A stretch of DNA of 8,565 bases from Erythrobacter sp. UBA2510. GTDB taxonomy: Bacteria; Pseudomonadota; Alphaproteobacteria; Sphingomonadales; Sphingomonadaceae. The stretch spans positions 1 to 8,565 of the forward strand of contig DDNW01000207.1 of the NCBI GenBank assembly GCA_002341345.1, read 5' to 3'. Shown in pieces: positions 1 to 7,687 of the stretch; position 1 is the first letter of the stretch; each line of letters begins with the position of its first letter. The notes under the pieces were generated by a model, which had not been told where the DNA came from, searched no databases, and was given only the letters and a program-made list of their open reading frames with translations. Both the position numbers and the translations under genes were made by a program.

Positions 1-104
1 AAACCATGATTATGCTCAATAAGCATTTCGCCAATGCTGCCTAATCCCCCAACTGGGTGACGCCGCGCGGCCGTGCCCCATGTTTGCAACAGAGCCCTCT
101 CTGG

Positions 105-151
105 AAAATATTGGGCGGGGCGCGCCGGCGTAAGAGCCGAGCGCGCCCGCC
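105..151 (-). terminator. Intrinsic terminator of the TonB-dependent receptor gene
   Basis: Read on the minus strand, 4 bases after the receptor's stop codon begins a GC-rich inverted repeat: GGCGGG-CGCGC-TC-GGC pairs with GCC-G-GCGCG-C-CCGCC around the 6-nt loop TCTTAC, with one single-base bulge and a small internal irregularity. The stem lies at 114-151. It is followed by AATATTTT, a short U-rich tail (complement of 105-112). The position just after the gene and the stem-plus-U layout fit a Rho-independent terminator. The tail is short, so efficiency is uncertain. Positions 1-104, further downstream, hold no gene I can support; there is only a weak 5-bp hairpin at 12-26. Confidence 0.6.
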
Positions 152-154
152 TAA

Positions 155-2569
155 TCAGAACCGCGTGCTCAACTGGATGCCGTAAGTGGCAGGCTTGCCG
201 GCGTAGCGGATCACCGCGTCCTGCCCCTTTTCCACCGTGGTCCAGTAATATTTGTTGAAAATGTTGCGGCCGAAGAGGCCGACCCGCCAATTGCCGTCGG
301 GTGACTTCACGCCGGCCCGGAGATCGACCAGGACATAGGGATTGAGGTCATAATTGCCCTTGCCTCCGGCGATCAGCAGATCGTTGCCGAACGCGGCAGT
401 CGTGCGGCTATGATAGTTCACCGCGCCAGCGACATAGGCTTCCATGCTGTTGGAAATAGGGAAGTCATACTGAGCGTCGCCAGCCAATTGCCATTTGGCC
501 GCATAGGGGAAGCTCTCGCCCGAATAGTCGGCGAAAATACCACCGGCATTATAGCCCGTATACTGCTTGATCTTACTGTCGAGATAGGTTCCCGAAGCGC
601 TGATGTTCAGGCCGCGTGTCGGTTGCCACACCAGTTCCAGTTCAGCACCCTGGAGACGGGATTTCGGGATGTTGACCAACTGCTGAATGCGGCCGAACAG
701 CAGATCCTGAAGCAGCACATAGATCTGCTTGTCACTATAGTCATAATAGAAGGCGGCACCATTGATCTGCATGGTGTGCCCGAACAGTGGGGCCTTGAAG
801 CCGACTTCGTAGGCAAGCAGCGATTCTTGCTTGACCGGAAGATTTGAAGTGAATGTCGAAGCGGCGAAGGCCGGGATGCTACCCGCCTTATAGCCTCGGC
901 TGACATTCGCGTAGAGGAGCGTTGCGCCTGGCGTCTTGTAGTTCAGGCCCACGCGCCAGGAAACATTGTCCTCCCGCAGGCGGCCGATGGAGGCGGCAGG
1001 ATTGAAATTTTCGTCCAGGGTGGTGCAGTCACCGACGGAAACCGGCATGATCGGCGTCGTCTTGGTGCCGATATTATAGTAGAATTGCTGCGTGCCGAGG
1101 CTGAGTTCCGCGAACGCCGGTTCCGCCGCCACCGCGCAGCTGCGACCATCCCGATTGGTCTTGGTGTACCGCATGCCGCCCTGCAACGTGACATCAGGGA
1201 CGATTTCCCATTCGACATTGCCGAACACCGCATAGGATTTGATCGTGTTGTCGCTCAGCCCGTTCGTCATCGAAAAGTCCAGGCCTTCCGGCCCGATATA
1301 GCCGAATTCCCCATTCGTGCCGATCGGCCCAAGGCCTGCGAACACGCCATGCGCGTTGGATGCATCCTTCACATAATAAGTGAAGAGCTGATGCACCTTG
1401 TGGTGGGAATAATTGCCGCCCAGAATCCACTGGATCGGTCCATTCTCGCCTTCAAGACGCAGTTCCTGGTTGAACGCCTTGACCGTGCCGGTGCCGTAAC
1501 GGTCGCCGGTTTCATACGTAAATCCATCATTGTCATAGAAGGCCTTGGTGCTGAAGCTCTGATAGGCCGTGATGGAAACCAGCCGGAGATCGTCCGTCAG
1601 TTCATAATTGATCCGCCCAGACAGCATCCAGAACCAGTCGTCGCGGCCGTAGTCCCGGTCAGGCCCCCAATCCGCGGCGCGCGCGTTGTTTGGCGGCAAA
1701 GGATAGTTTGCGACGCCGGCAATGATTCCCGACGGCACCTGCGGATCGATCTTGCGGACCTGCGGCGCGATCGTATCGGATTTATCGATCCAGCCGGTTC
1801 CGTTCAACGCCACGGTCAACCGCTCGGTCGGCTCCCAGTCGAGCAGCGCCCTTCCCTGCCATTGTTCCTGACGGCCGAGCGTATCGTTGCGCGTGTAGCT
1901 CTTCTGCCAGTCGCCGCCCTGCACCGTCCGAACGGCAAGACGCCCTTTCAAGGTGCTGCTTAGCGGGCCGCTGACGAACCCAGTCGCATCGAGCGTATTG
2001 AACCGGCCATATTCGGCATCCACCCCGGCGGAGAATGTATCGGTGGGCTTGGCCGCGATATAGTTGAACGCACCGCCCGTAGAATTCTGGCCGTAAAGCG
2101 TGCCCTGCGGCCCCTTGAGCACCTCGACCCGTTCCAGATCGAAGATCGCGCCCTTGGTCATGAAGCTGTAGGGCAGGGGGACTTCATCGACATAGACGCT
2201 GACGGTCGGACCCGCCGAAAGGCTCTGATCGACGAAACCGACGCCGCGCAACGTATAGAAGGGAACGCCCAGCGCGGTTTCCGCATAGGCGAAGCCGGGA
2301 ACCGTCTTGACCAGATCGGCCGCCGTCGAAACACCGCGCTCGATCAGGGCATCCCCCGAGATCGCGGCGATCGACATGCCGACATTGTTGATCGACTGGG
2401 CACGCTTTTGCGCGGTAACAACGATGTCTTCGATGCCTGACTGTGTTACTTCACTAGTCGGAGGGGGCGCCGCGGAAACGGGAGCATCTTGTGCATAAAG
2501 TGGCGATGTTGAAAATGCCAATACCCAAAGGGAAACCCCACGCGATATAGAAATCCCCATGCTCTTCAT
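155..2569 (-). CDS. TonB-dependent outer-membrane receptor
   Basis: This 804-residue protein should form a 22-strand outer-membrane barrel with an N-terminal plug and import an unidentified ligand using energy from TonB-ExbBD. Seen in the sequence: a signal peptide (basic start, hydrophobic VSLWVLAFS, likely cleavage after LYA near residue 26), an Ala/Pro/Thr-rich linker, a TonB box EDIVVTA at about residues 47-53, and a plug domain at about 55-172 with the family hallmarks TLRGVGF, VYVDEV and LERVEVLKGPQGTLYGQNSTGGAFNYI. The rest is barrel, ending in a terminal Phe (QLSTRF) as expected for BAM-recognised barrels. ATG at 2569 is preceded by GGGAGGAGG, an excellent ribosome binding site; a second ATG at 2560 is less well placed. 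No neighbour reveals the ligand. Sphingomonads carry many such receptors, for siderophores, sugars and aromatic compounds. The gene looks intact and has its own promoter and terminator candidates. Confidence 0.95.
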   Translation of the reverse strand: MKSMGISISRGVSLWVLAFSTSPLYAQDAPVSAAPPPTSEVTQSGIEDIVVTAQKRAQSINNVGMSIAAISGDALIERGVSTAADLVKTVPGFAYAETALGVPFYTLRGVGFVDQSLSAGPTVSVYVDEVPLPYSFMTKGAIFDLERVEVLKGPQGTLYGQNSTGGAFNYIAAKPTDTFSAGVDAEYGRFNTLDATGFVSGPLSSTLKGRLAVRTVQGGDWQKSYTRNDTLGRQEQWQGRALLDWEPTERLTVALNGTGWIDKSDTIAPQVRKIDPQVPSGIIAGVANYPLPPNNARAADWGPDRDYGRDDWFWMLSGRINYELTDDLRLVSITAYQSFSTKAFYDNDGFTYETGDRYGTGTVKAFNQELRLEGENGPIQWILGGNYSHHKVHQLFTYYVKDASNAHGVFAGLGPIGTNGEFGYIGPEGLDFSMTNGLSDNTIKSYAVFGNVEWEIVPDVTLQGGMRYTKTNRDGRSCAVAAEPAFAELSLGTQQFYYNIGTKTTPIMPVSVGDCTTLDENFNPAASIGRLREDNVSWRVGLNYKTPGATLLYANVSRGYKAGSIPAFAASTFTSNLPVKQESLLAYEVGFKAPLFGHTMQINGAAFYYDYSDKQIYVLLQDLLFGRIQQLVNIPKSRLQGAELELVWQPTRGLNISASGTYLDSKIKQYTGYNAGGIFADYSGESFPYAAKWQLAGDAQYDFPISNSMEAYVAGAVNYHSRTTAAFGNDLLIAGGKGNYDLNPYVLVDLRAGVKSPDGNWRVGLFGRNIFNKYYWTTVEKGQDAVIRYAGKPATYGIQLSTRF

Positions 2570-2660
2570 AACATCCTCCTCCCAGGTTTATGCCAGAACA
2601 ACTAGATTTGGTCCGTTTTGAAGACCTGTGTTTCTGGCTTTCAATTCATCCTCACCTATT

Positions 2661-2678
2661 GGTATTGCTATCGATACC
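2661..2678. promoter_or_regulatory. Candidate operator dyad GGTAT-N8-ATACC
   Basis: GGTATTGCTATCGATACC agrees with its own reverse complement at 14 of 18 positions, with perfect 5-bp outer arms. It lies about 92 bases upstream of the receptor ATG, inside the predicted 5' leader. GGTAT/ATACC half-sites are seen in operators of several LacI-type regulators in alphaproteobacteria, so a repressor site for the receptor gene is possible. No regulator gene is in the window and a chance dyad cannot be excluded. Confidence 0.25.
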
Positions 2679-2819
2679 GTCATTATCTTGTTGGCGGTTA
2701 CGCTTCCTCCATGAGTTCAAGATATCGGTGAATCTCAATCCCAAAGGGCAAACCATGGAACCGGCCGGGCCGATTTCCCTAACATGTTGCAGAGTTTTTC
2801 TTAAACACGTTACAGGTTC

Positions 2820-2849
2820 GACATACCGCCGCTCGGGGAAACCTGTCAA
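2820..2849 (-). promoter_or_regulatory. Candidate sigma70-type promoter for the receptor gene
   Basis: On the minus strand a perfect -35 box TTGACA (complement of 2844-2849) is followed, after 18 bases, by TATGTC (complement of 2820-2825) as a weak -10. Transcription would start near 2812, giving a leader of about 240 nt. A 7-bp inverted repeat, ACAGGTT/AACCTGT (arms 2812-2818 and 2840-2846), overlaps the -35 box and the predicted start region, the placement expected of an operator. The IS left end lies 67 bases upstream of the -35 box, so the IS has not broken this promoter. The call is by eye only. Confidence 0.4.
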
Positions 2850-2885
2850 GCAGGGGGCGTACGATTTTTTTCGTTCCGTGGCCGC

Positions 2886-2903
2886 CCTGGCGTTCACGCC
2901 AGG
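2886..2903. repeat. Perfect 7-bp hairpin bordering the IS left end
   Basis: CCTGGCG-TTCA-CGCCAGG is a perfect stem with a 4-base loop, ending 13 bases before the first base of the IS. No U tract follows it on either strand, so it is not a clear terminator. It may be a structural element of the original intergenic region, or chance. Confidence 0.4.
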
Positions 2904-2916
2904 ACAATGCACACGT

Positions 2917-2942
2917 TGTCCGGCGTCAGCGCCAATGGCACA
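2917..2942 (+). repeat. IS left terminal inverted repeat (IRL)
   Basis: The first 26 bases of the IS match the reverse complement of the last 26 at 20 positions. Conserved blocks are TGTCCG, CGTCAG and the inner TGGCACA; the divergent bases cluster between the second and third blocks. Weaker similarity continues inward to about 2975. The end was set at the TG dinucleotide, beyond which the two flanks stop matching. Confidence 0.85.
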
Positions 2943-2960
2943 GATTTGAGGTTGTGAATT

Positions 2961-3021
2961 AAGGAGGATTGGGGCTTCGTCGTAGTGACGAAGGAACGAA
3001 GATGAAGCCCAAATCCTCCTT
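2961..3021 (+). promoter_or_regulatory. Long hairpin across the orfA translation start
   Basis: AAGGAGGATTGGGGCTTC (2961-2978) pairs with GAAGCCCAAATCCTCCTT (3004-3021) at 17 of 18 positions. The 25-nt loop holds the orfA ribosome binding site AAGGAA (2991-2996), and the ATG (3002-3004) sits on the loop/stem border. A competing smaller hairpin, CTTCGTC/GACGAAG (2975-2981 with 2987-2993), shares bases with the large one. Other insertion sequences are known to use RNA structure to block transposase translation from transcripts that enter from outside; a similar role here is inferred. Confidence 0.6.
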
Positions 3022-3385
3022 GAAAAAATCGGTGAAGGCTCCTGCGGAGCAGGTGGTGAAGGACATCCGGCGGGCGACACGCCGGCACTTCTCTGCCGAG
3101 GATAAAATCCGGATCGTGCTTGAAGGCCTGCGCGGCGATGACAGCATTGCTGAACTGTGCCGCAAGGAAGGGATCGCCCAGAGCCTGTACTACACCTGGT
3201 CGAAGGAGTTCATGGAAGCGGGCAAGCGCCGGCTCGCCGGCGATACCGCCCGTGCCGCAACCACCGGCGAGGTCCAGGATCTGCGCCGGGAAGCCCGTGC
3301 GCTGAAGGAATGCGTGGCCGACCTGACCCTCGAGAACCGCCTGCTTAAAAAAAGCATGATCGCGGATGGGGGCGACGACGAATGA
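3002..3385 (+). CDS. IS3-family transposase OrfA (helix-turn-helix protein)
   Basis: OrfA supplies DNA binding for the IS3-family transposase. The 127-residue protein has a basic start, an HTH_Tnp_1-type helix-turn-helix at about residues 30-72 (HFSAEDKIRIVLEGLRG...SIAELCRKEGIAQSLYYTW), and a C-terminal leucine-rich heptad region at about 91-116 (EVQDLRREARALKE...LTLENRLLKK) expected to dimerise with OrfAB. I chose ATG 3002, preceded by AAGGAA at 5 bases spacing. An in-frame TTG at 2969 would add 11 residues, but its Shine-Dalgarno-like AAGGAGGA abuts it with no spacing. The stop overlaps the orfB start as ATGA. A7G at 3347-3354 allows -1 frameshifting into orfB. Confidence 0.9.
   Translation: MKPKSSLKKSVKAPAEQVVKDIRRATRRHFSAEDKIRIVLEGLRGDDSIAELCRKEGIAQSLYYTWSKEFMEAGKRRLAGDTARAATTGEVQDLRREARALKECVADLTLENRLLKKSMIADGGDDE
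3347..3354 (+). other. A7G programmed -1 frameshift site
   Basis: In the orfA frame this reads CTT AAA AAA AGC. A -1 slip on the second AAA puts the ribosome in the orfB frame at AAA AAG, just after that frame's last stop (TAA at 3346-3348). From there the orfB frame is open through ATG 3382. The product would join OrfA to Lys117 with 10 linker residues and all of OrfB, about 453 residues: the OrfAB transposase typical of IS3 elements. Runs of A followed by G are the usual slip sites in this family. Confidence 0.7.
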
Positions 3386-4362
3386 GATACCCTGCATCCG
3401 AGAAGCTGGAGATCATCCGGATCGTCGAACAGTCGCACCTCCCGGCCTGGCGCACGCTGGAGCAGTTGGGCATCCCGCGCCGGACCTTCTATCGCTGGTA
3501 CGACCGCTATCTCGAAGGCGGCCCGGAGGCGTTGGAGGATCGGCCATCGGCCCCGCGCCGGGTGTGGAACCGCATCGGCGACGATATCCAGCAGCAGATC
3601 ATCGACATGGCGCTGGATACAACCGATCTGTCGCCCCGCGAACTGGCGGTGCGCTTCACCGACGAGAAGCGCTACTTCGTGTCGGAGGCCACGGTTTATC
3701 GCCTGCTCAAGGCCCATGATCTGATTACCAGCCCGGCCTTCGTCGTGATCAGGGCAGCCGATGCGTTCCACACCAAGACGACGCGGCCGAACGAAATGTG
3801 GCAGACCGACTTCACCTACTTCAAGATCATTGGCTGGGGCTGGGTCTATCTGTCGACCGTGCTCGACGACTTCTCGCGCTACATCATCGCCTGGAAGCTG
3901 TGCACCAACATGCGAGCCGAGGATGTCACCGACACGCTGGACCTCGCGCTCGAGGCCTCGGGTTGCGACAGCGCAACGGTGCTGCACAAGCCTCGGCTGC
4001 TGTCGGATAATGGCCCGAGCTACATCGCGGGTGAACTGGCGGAATATATCGAGGCCCGGAAAATGAGCCATGTGCGCGGCGCTCCGATGCATCCCCAGAC
4101 CCAGGGCAAGATCGAGCGCTGGCATAAGACCCTCAAGAATCGCATCCTGCTCGAAAATTACTTCCTGCCCGGTGACCTTGAGGCCCAGATCGAAGCCTTC
4201 GTCGAGCATTATAACCACCGACGTTACCACGAGAGCCTGAACAACGTGACGCCCGCCGACGCCTACTTCGGCAGGGCCGATGCCATCATCAAACAGCGCG
4301 AAAGGATCAAACGGAAGACCATCGAACATCGCCGCTTGCTCCACCGCAAGATCGCCGCTTAA
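3382..4362 (+). CDS. IS3-family transposase OrfB (DDE catalytic domain)
   Basis: This 326-residue protein carries the RNase H-like integrase core (rve) of the IS3-family transposase, which cuts and joins the IS ends, normally as the OrfAB fusion. Residues 1-60 form a second helix-turn-helix (SEKLEIIRIVEQS...LEQLGIPRRTFYRWYDRY). The catalytic triad is Asp143 (WQTDFTYF), Asp209 (LLSDNGPSY) and Glu245 (QGKIERWHKTLK), with exactly 35 residues between the second Asp and Glu, as in the family. The tail YNHRRYHESLNNVTPADAYFG is also typical. ATG 3382 overlaps the orfA stop, so coupled translation of free OrfB is possible. The frame has no damage. Its stop, TAA at 4360-4362, is the only stop between OrfB and the downstream SIR2 remnant, which is in the same frame. 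Confidence 0.95.
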   Translation: MRYPASEKLEIIRIVEQSHLPAWRTLEQLGIPRRTFYRWYDRYLEGGPEALEDRPSAPRRVWNRIGDDIQQQIIDMALDTTDLSPRELAVRFTDEKRYFVSEATVYRLLKAHDLITSPAFVVIRAADAFHTKTTRPNEMWQTDFTYFKIIGWGWVYLSTVLDDFSRYIIAWKLCTNMRAEDVTDTLDLALEASGCDSATVLHKPRLLSDNGPSYIAGELAEYIEARKMSHVRGAPMHPQTQGKIERWHKTLKNRILLENYFLPGDLEAQIEAFVEHYNHRRYHESLNNVTPADAYFGRADAIIKQRERIKRKTIEHRRLLHRKIAA

Positions 4363-4410
4363 TATCAACCCCAGGACGAGGCCCGCACTCCGCTAATTTA
4401 CGCCGCGAGT

Positions 4411-4436
4411 TGTGCCAAATGTTCTGACGACGGACA
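4411..4436 (-). repeat. IS right terminal inverted repeat (IRR)
   Basis: Reading inward from 4436 on the minus strand gives TGTCCGTCGTCAG, then TTGGCACA, matching the left repeat at 20 of 26 positions. The next bases outward (4437 onward) belong to the SIR2-like coding sequence. Confidence 0.85.
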
Positions 4437-4437
4437 C

Positions 4438-7400
4438 GAAGGTTGGGCGACCCGCTTCGTGAAAGCTCTGCGTGAGCGATACACAATCGTTCTGCTAGGC
4501 TATCGCGCGGAAGACCCGCCGATGCGCTATCTGCTGGAAGGCCTGAACGCGGCAGATGGCGTGAGTTACAATTCACCAATTTATGCGTTTACCCAAGGCG
4601 ATGAAGGTGACGCAGAAGAGGAATGGCAGGATCGGGGCGTAACCCCGATCTGCTATCGGAAAAGCGACGATCATGCCGGGCTGTGGGATACACTGTCAGC
4701 ATGGGCGGATGCTGTGCGAAATCCCGGTGGATGGACCGGCAAGGTAATTGGCATCGCCCAAAAGCGACCGATTGAGGTCACCCCGCATGAGCGGGGGCAA
4801 GTCGTGGAATTGGTAAGCAGCAAGCAAGGGGCGAAACTCTTTGCTGATGCGAAACCGGCACCGTCAGCGGAATGGATGTGTGTCTTTGACCCCAATGTTC
4901 GATATGCCGAGCCGAGAAAGCGGTCATGGGACGACGAGGAGGAAATCGATCCGCTCGACCTCTTTGGCTTGGATGATGATCCGCCTCGCCCTCCCAAGGA
5001 AGCCAATGGCCAGCGGACCATTCCCGGCTTTAACCCGCTCAACTGGAAACTTGGTGATGCCAGTTTCCCTGAAAGAACTGGGCTGAGAGGGTGGAATTCG
5101 CAATGGGCAAACCCCCTGCCAGAGCGCCTTCACCACATCGCTAGGTGGTTCGGTGATGTGATGCATGAACCAGTCGCGGTTTGGTGGGCGGCGGGCTGGA
5201 AGCAACTCAACCCGAATATGCTCTGGTTCGTCGTTAGACGGCTAGATCGCCGCGAAGGCGACATACCGCAAGAGGCGGTCACCTTCTGGCGTCTCTATCT
5301 CGAAAGCTGCGATCACGGCGGCAGTTCTGATCGCGAGTATGGCTGGTTCGAATTTCGGTCATTGGTTGGCAAGGAGGGCTGGTCAGGCGCTGCATTGCGG
5401 TTCTTTGAGCGTGTTTCCCAGCCTCGCGTTGAGTTCAGTCGGGACAGTTTCGGGCGTAGCTATCCCGTCGAGGAAAGCTGGGACAACTTGCCTCTCAGGC
5501 GACTGGTTGATGCCAAGGTCAGGGTTCTGGATCGGCACAACGAAAAGCTAGATATTCCTGACGAGCAACTGGCCACGGTCATTGCTGTAGTACGACGCAG
5601 CCTGCTCGCTGCGTCCTCCCTTCTCGACGAGATAGGCACATTATGGTGGGACATGCCGACCCTTCATCCCACTGGGGAACGAGGGGAGTCTTTCCATGGG
5701 CGAAAGACGCTGTATTTCCTGTGGCTCCGAGACCTGTTTGATCGCTTCGTCAAGCTTGATCCTGAGGGCGCTGCACTCGAAGTGAGGCAATGGCCCATCA
5801 ATGACGGCTACTTCTTCGGGAAACTTTCCATTTATGCGGCTATGTTTCCCGGCGTGGTGTCCGCAAGCCAAGCCACTGCGCTTTTGTCGGACTTGAATGA
5901 TAAGATTTTCTGGGAGCCTCGCTGCCAGAGGGAACTTCTCTTCACGCTGCGAGCACGCTGGCCTGATTTCACCAGCAGGCAGCGCCGAGCAATAGAGCGG
6001 AGAATCGTCAAAGGCCCGACGAGGTGGGAGGAGGAGAAAGCTGCTGACTTCCGGCGGCGCAGAGCCGTTTATGCTGCTGAAAGATTGGCATGGCTGGAAC
6101 TAAACGGCTGCCCGTTGACGCCTGCGACGGCGAAAAAGCTTAATACGCTGAAACGTGTCGATCCCAAATGGTCCGACGATTGGGCGGGCAATGCAGATCG
6201 CTCGCTCGATTCACGCGGTGGAATGGTCGAGAGGGTAACTGATACTCGTGGGATTGAATCAGCCCCCATCGGCAGGATTCTTGATGAGGCTCGAAGCAAG
6301 ACTGAGAGCCGTCACGGTGAACTGCGGGACTTCCGACCCTTTGAAGGTCTTGTCGCTGCCCAGCCTTTTCGCGCGCTAGCGGCGCTGCGCTTCGCGTTGC
6401 GAAATGGTGATGTTCCGGCTGGTTTCTGGGAAGCGCTGTTGTCGAACTGGCCCGAAGCGACATCCTTAAGGCTGCGCTGGCTCGCCGCTCATACAGTGGC
6501 CAGCCTTCCCGGGGATGCGCTAGAAGCGCTGAGATATTACGTCCCAAGATGGTTTGAGCAGCATCTGGAAGCGTTGGCGGAAGCGGATCGCTCCCGCGCT
6601 CTAGCCATCTTCGACAAGGTAATTGCCGTTTACGTCGCGGCGGCTCCCGAGGTGACTAAGAGCGGCATAGGGCATACGACTGTTGGCGGTGTTGTCCAGG
6701 ATCGCTCCGAGGTTTCTGTCAGCAAGGCAATCAATAGTCCGATAGGCGTACTCGCCGAGGCGCTTTGGGATCTTATGCCAGACACGGCGACCGAAAAGGG
6801 GCCGATGCCGGATGGTGTAGGCGAACGCTTTGAAGCTCTATTCGGGGCCAATGGCGACGGAAGCGGACATGCCGCATGTGTGGTCGCGCGACATTTCCCT
6901 TGGCTCGATCATTGGTTCCCGGAATGGTCAAATCGGGTTCTTCGGCCAATGTTCGCGCTTGACCAAGCACTGTCTGAGGCCGTTTGGCATGGCTTTGCAA
7001 CTAGCCCCCAATGGCCCTCGACACAGACGCTCAGAATGCTCTGCCCTTATCTGCTTGGTTTGCTTAAAGGCGAACCGGAGTGGGAGCTAGATGAATCCGA
7101 GAAGCGGCACCTAGTTCAGAAAATGGTCTGGCTAAGTGAGCCTTCGAGCGACGATGGCCAGCTAATCTCGTTCCGGCAAGTGCGCGATGTTCTAACTGCT
7201 TTGGACGATAAAGGTCGAAGCGATGCACTTTGGCTACTGAGTCATATCGTCTCAAAGGGCGGGCAATGGCAGGCATTCGTAAAGCCCTTCATCGAACAGG
7301 CTTGGCCGCGTCAAGTAAAGTTCAGAACTGAAAGCGCTTCCCGAGGTTTCGCACATTTGGTCGAACAATCCGGCGATAACTTCCCGGATGCCGTCCGCAC

Positions 7401-7656
7401 CGTCCTCAGCCTGCTACGGCCTGTGGCGCACCTCGACATGATAACCTACCGCCTCTCAAAAGAGCCGGAAGAAGGCACCAACGATTTTGCCCAAAGGTTT
7501 CCGGCAGAGACACTTCAACTGCTTGATGCGTTGGTCGCGGATGACAGGTCGCAAATGCCCTACGAATTGGGCAAGGCGTTGGAAGTCATTGCGGAAGCTG
7601 ACCCAGCGTTGCGACGCACAAGGGAATGGCGACGCCTTTCTGATCTGACTGTTTGA
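4438..7656 (+). pseudogene. 5'-truncated SIR2/DUF4020 defence-type protein gene, cut by the IS
   Basis: Full-length relatives have an N-terminal SIR2 domain of roughly 250 residues that consumes NAD+, then a long helical sensor region; several SIR2-led proteins abort phage infection this way. Here the frame begins at the IS end with EGWATRFV and LLGYRAEDPPMRYLL (4495-4536), the last strand and helix of such SIR2 domains. The NAD-binding and catalytic parts are gone, so NADase activity is not expected. An acidic linker follows (DDEEEIDPLDLFGLDDD, about 4930-4980), then a Trp-rich helical, repeat-like region. The last 150 or so residues (PAETLQLLDALV...MPYELGKALEVI...LRRTREWRRL) resemble DUF4020. 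About 1072 codons remain without a stop. The only upstream start candidates are GTG 4459, with poor ribosome binding context, and ATG 4522. The promoter is lost; expression would need IS readthrough. The SIR2 and DUF4020 assignments come from motif recognition. Confidence 0.8.
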
Positions 7657-7687
7657 TTTCGACGTCGCTTTCCTTGGGAATTTGGGC

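Larger units (their letters stand above)
2570..2916. other. Intergenic leader between receptor gene and IS
   Basis: These 347 bases hold no convincing gene. They carry the receptor's ribosome binding site (complement of about 2573-2583), a dyad at 2661-2678, a candidate promoter at 2820-2849 and a short perfect hairpin at 2886-2903 just outside the IS. A plus-strand frame at 2590-2949 is open but runs into the IS, has no ribosome binding site and resembles no family I know. Nothing here resembles the missing 5' part of the SIR2 gene found on the other side of the IS. Confidence 0.6.
2917..4436 (+). mobile_element. Complete IS3-family insertion sequence (1520 bp)
   Basis: The element is bounded by imperfect inverted repeats starting TGTCCG and ending CGGACA, giving the TG...CA ends usual for IS3-family elements. 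It contains the classical two overlapping frames orfA and orfB in -1 relation, and its length is within the family range. The transposase frames are intact, so the copy may be active. The flanking bases differ (CACGT before 2917, CGAAG after 4436), so no target-site duplication is visible. At the right end the SIR2 coding sequence begins at once. At the left end the flank is the receptor's upstream region rather than the other half of the SIR2 gene. This points to an adjacent deletion or recombination after insertion. I cannot name the exact IS or subgroup. Confidence 0.9.

Noticed and set aside
1..104. Hairpin ATGCT-CAATA-AGCAT near the left edge as a terminator of an upstream plus-strand gene
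   Set aside because: The stem is only 5 bp, is AT-rich and has only a three-T tail; no upstream gene is visible.
1085..1963. 292-codon plus-strand open frame
   Set aside because: Antisense to the well-supported receptor gene; the composition is typical of a mirror frame.
2590..2949. 119-codon plus-strand frame between receptor and IS
   Set aside because: It runs across the IS boundary, has no ribosome binding site, no similarity I can recognise, and covers the receptor's promoter region.
2652..3397. Minus-strand frames of 142 and 167 codons over the IS left end
   Set aside because: They cross the IS inverted repeat and overlap orfA; no coding support.
3190..4368. 392-codon open frame on the minus strand
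   Set aside because: It lies entirely opposite the intact transposase genes; a GC-rich shadow with no recognisable family and no ribosome binding site argument.
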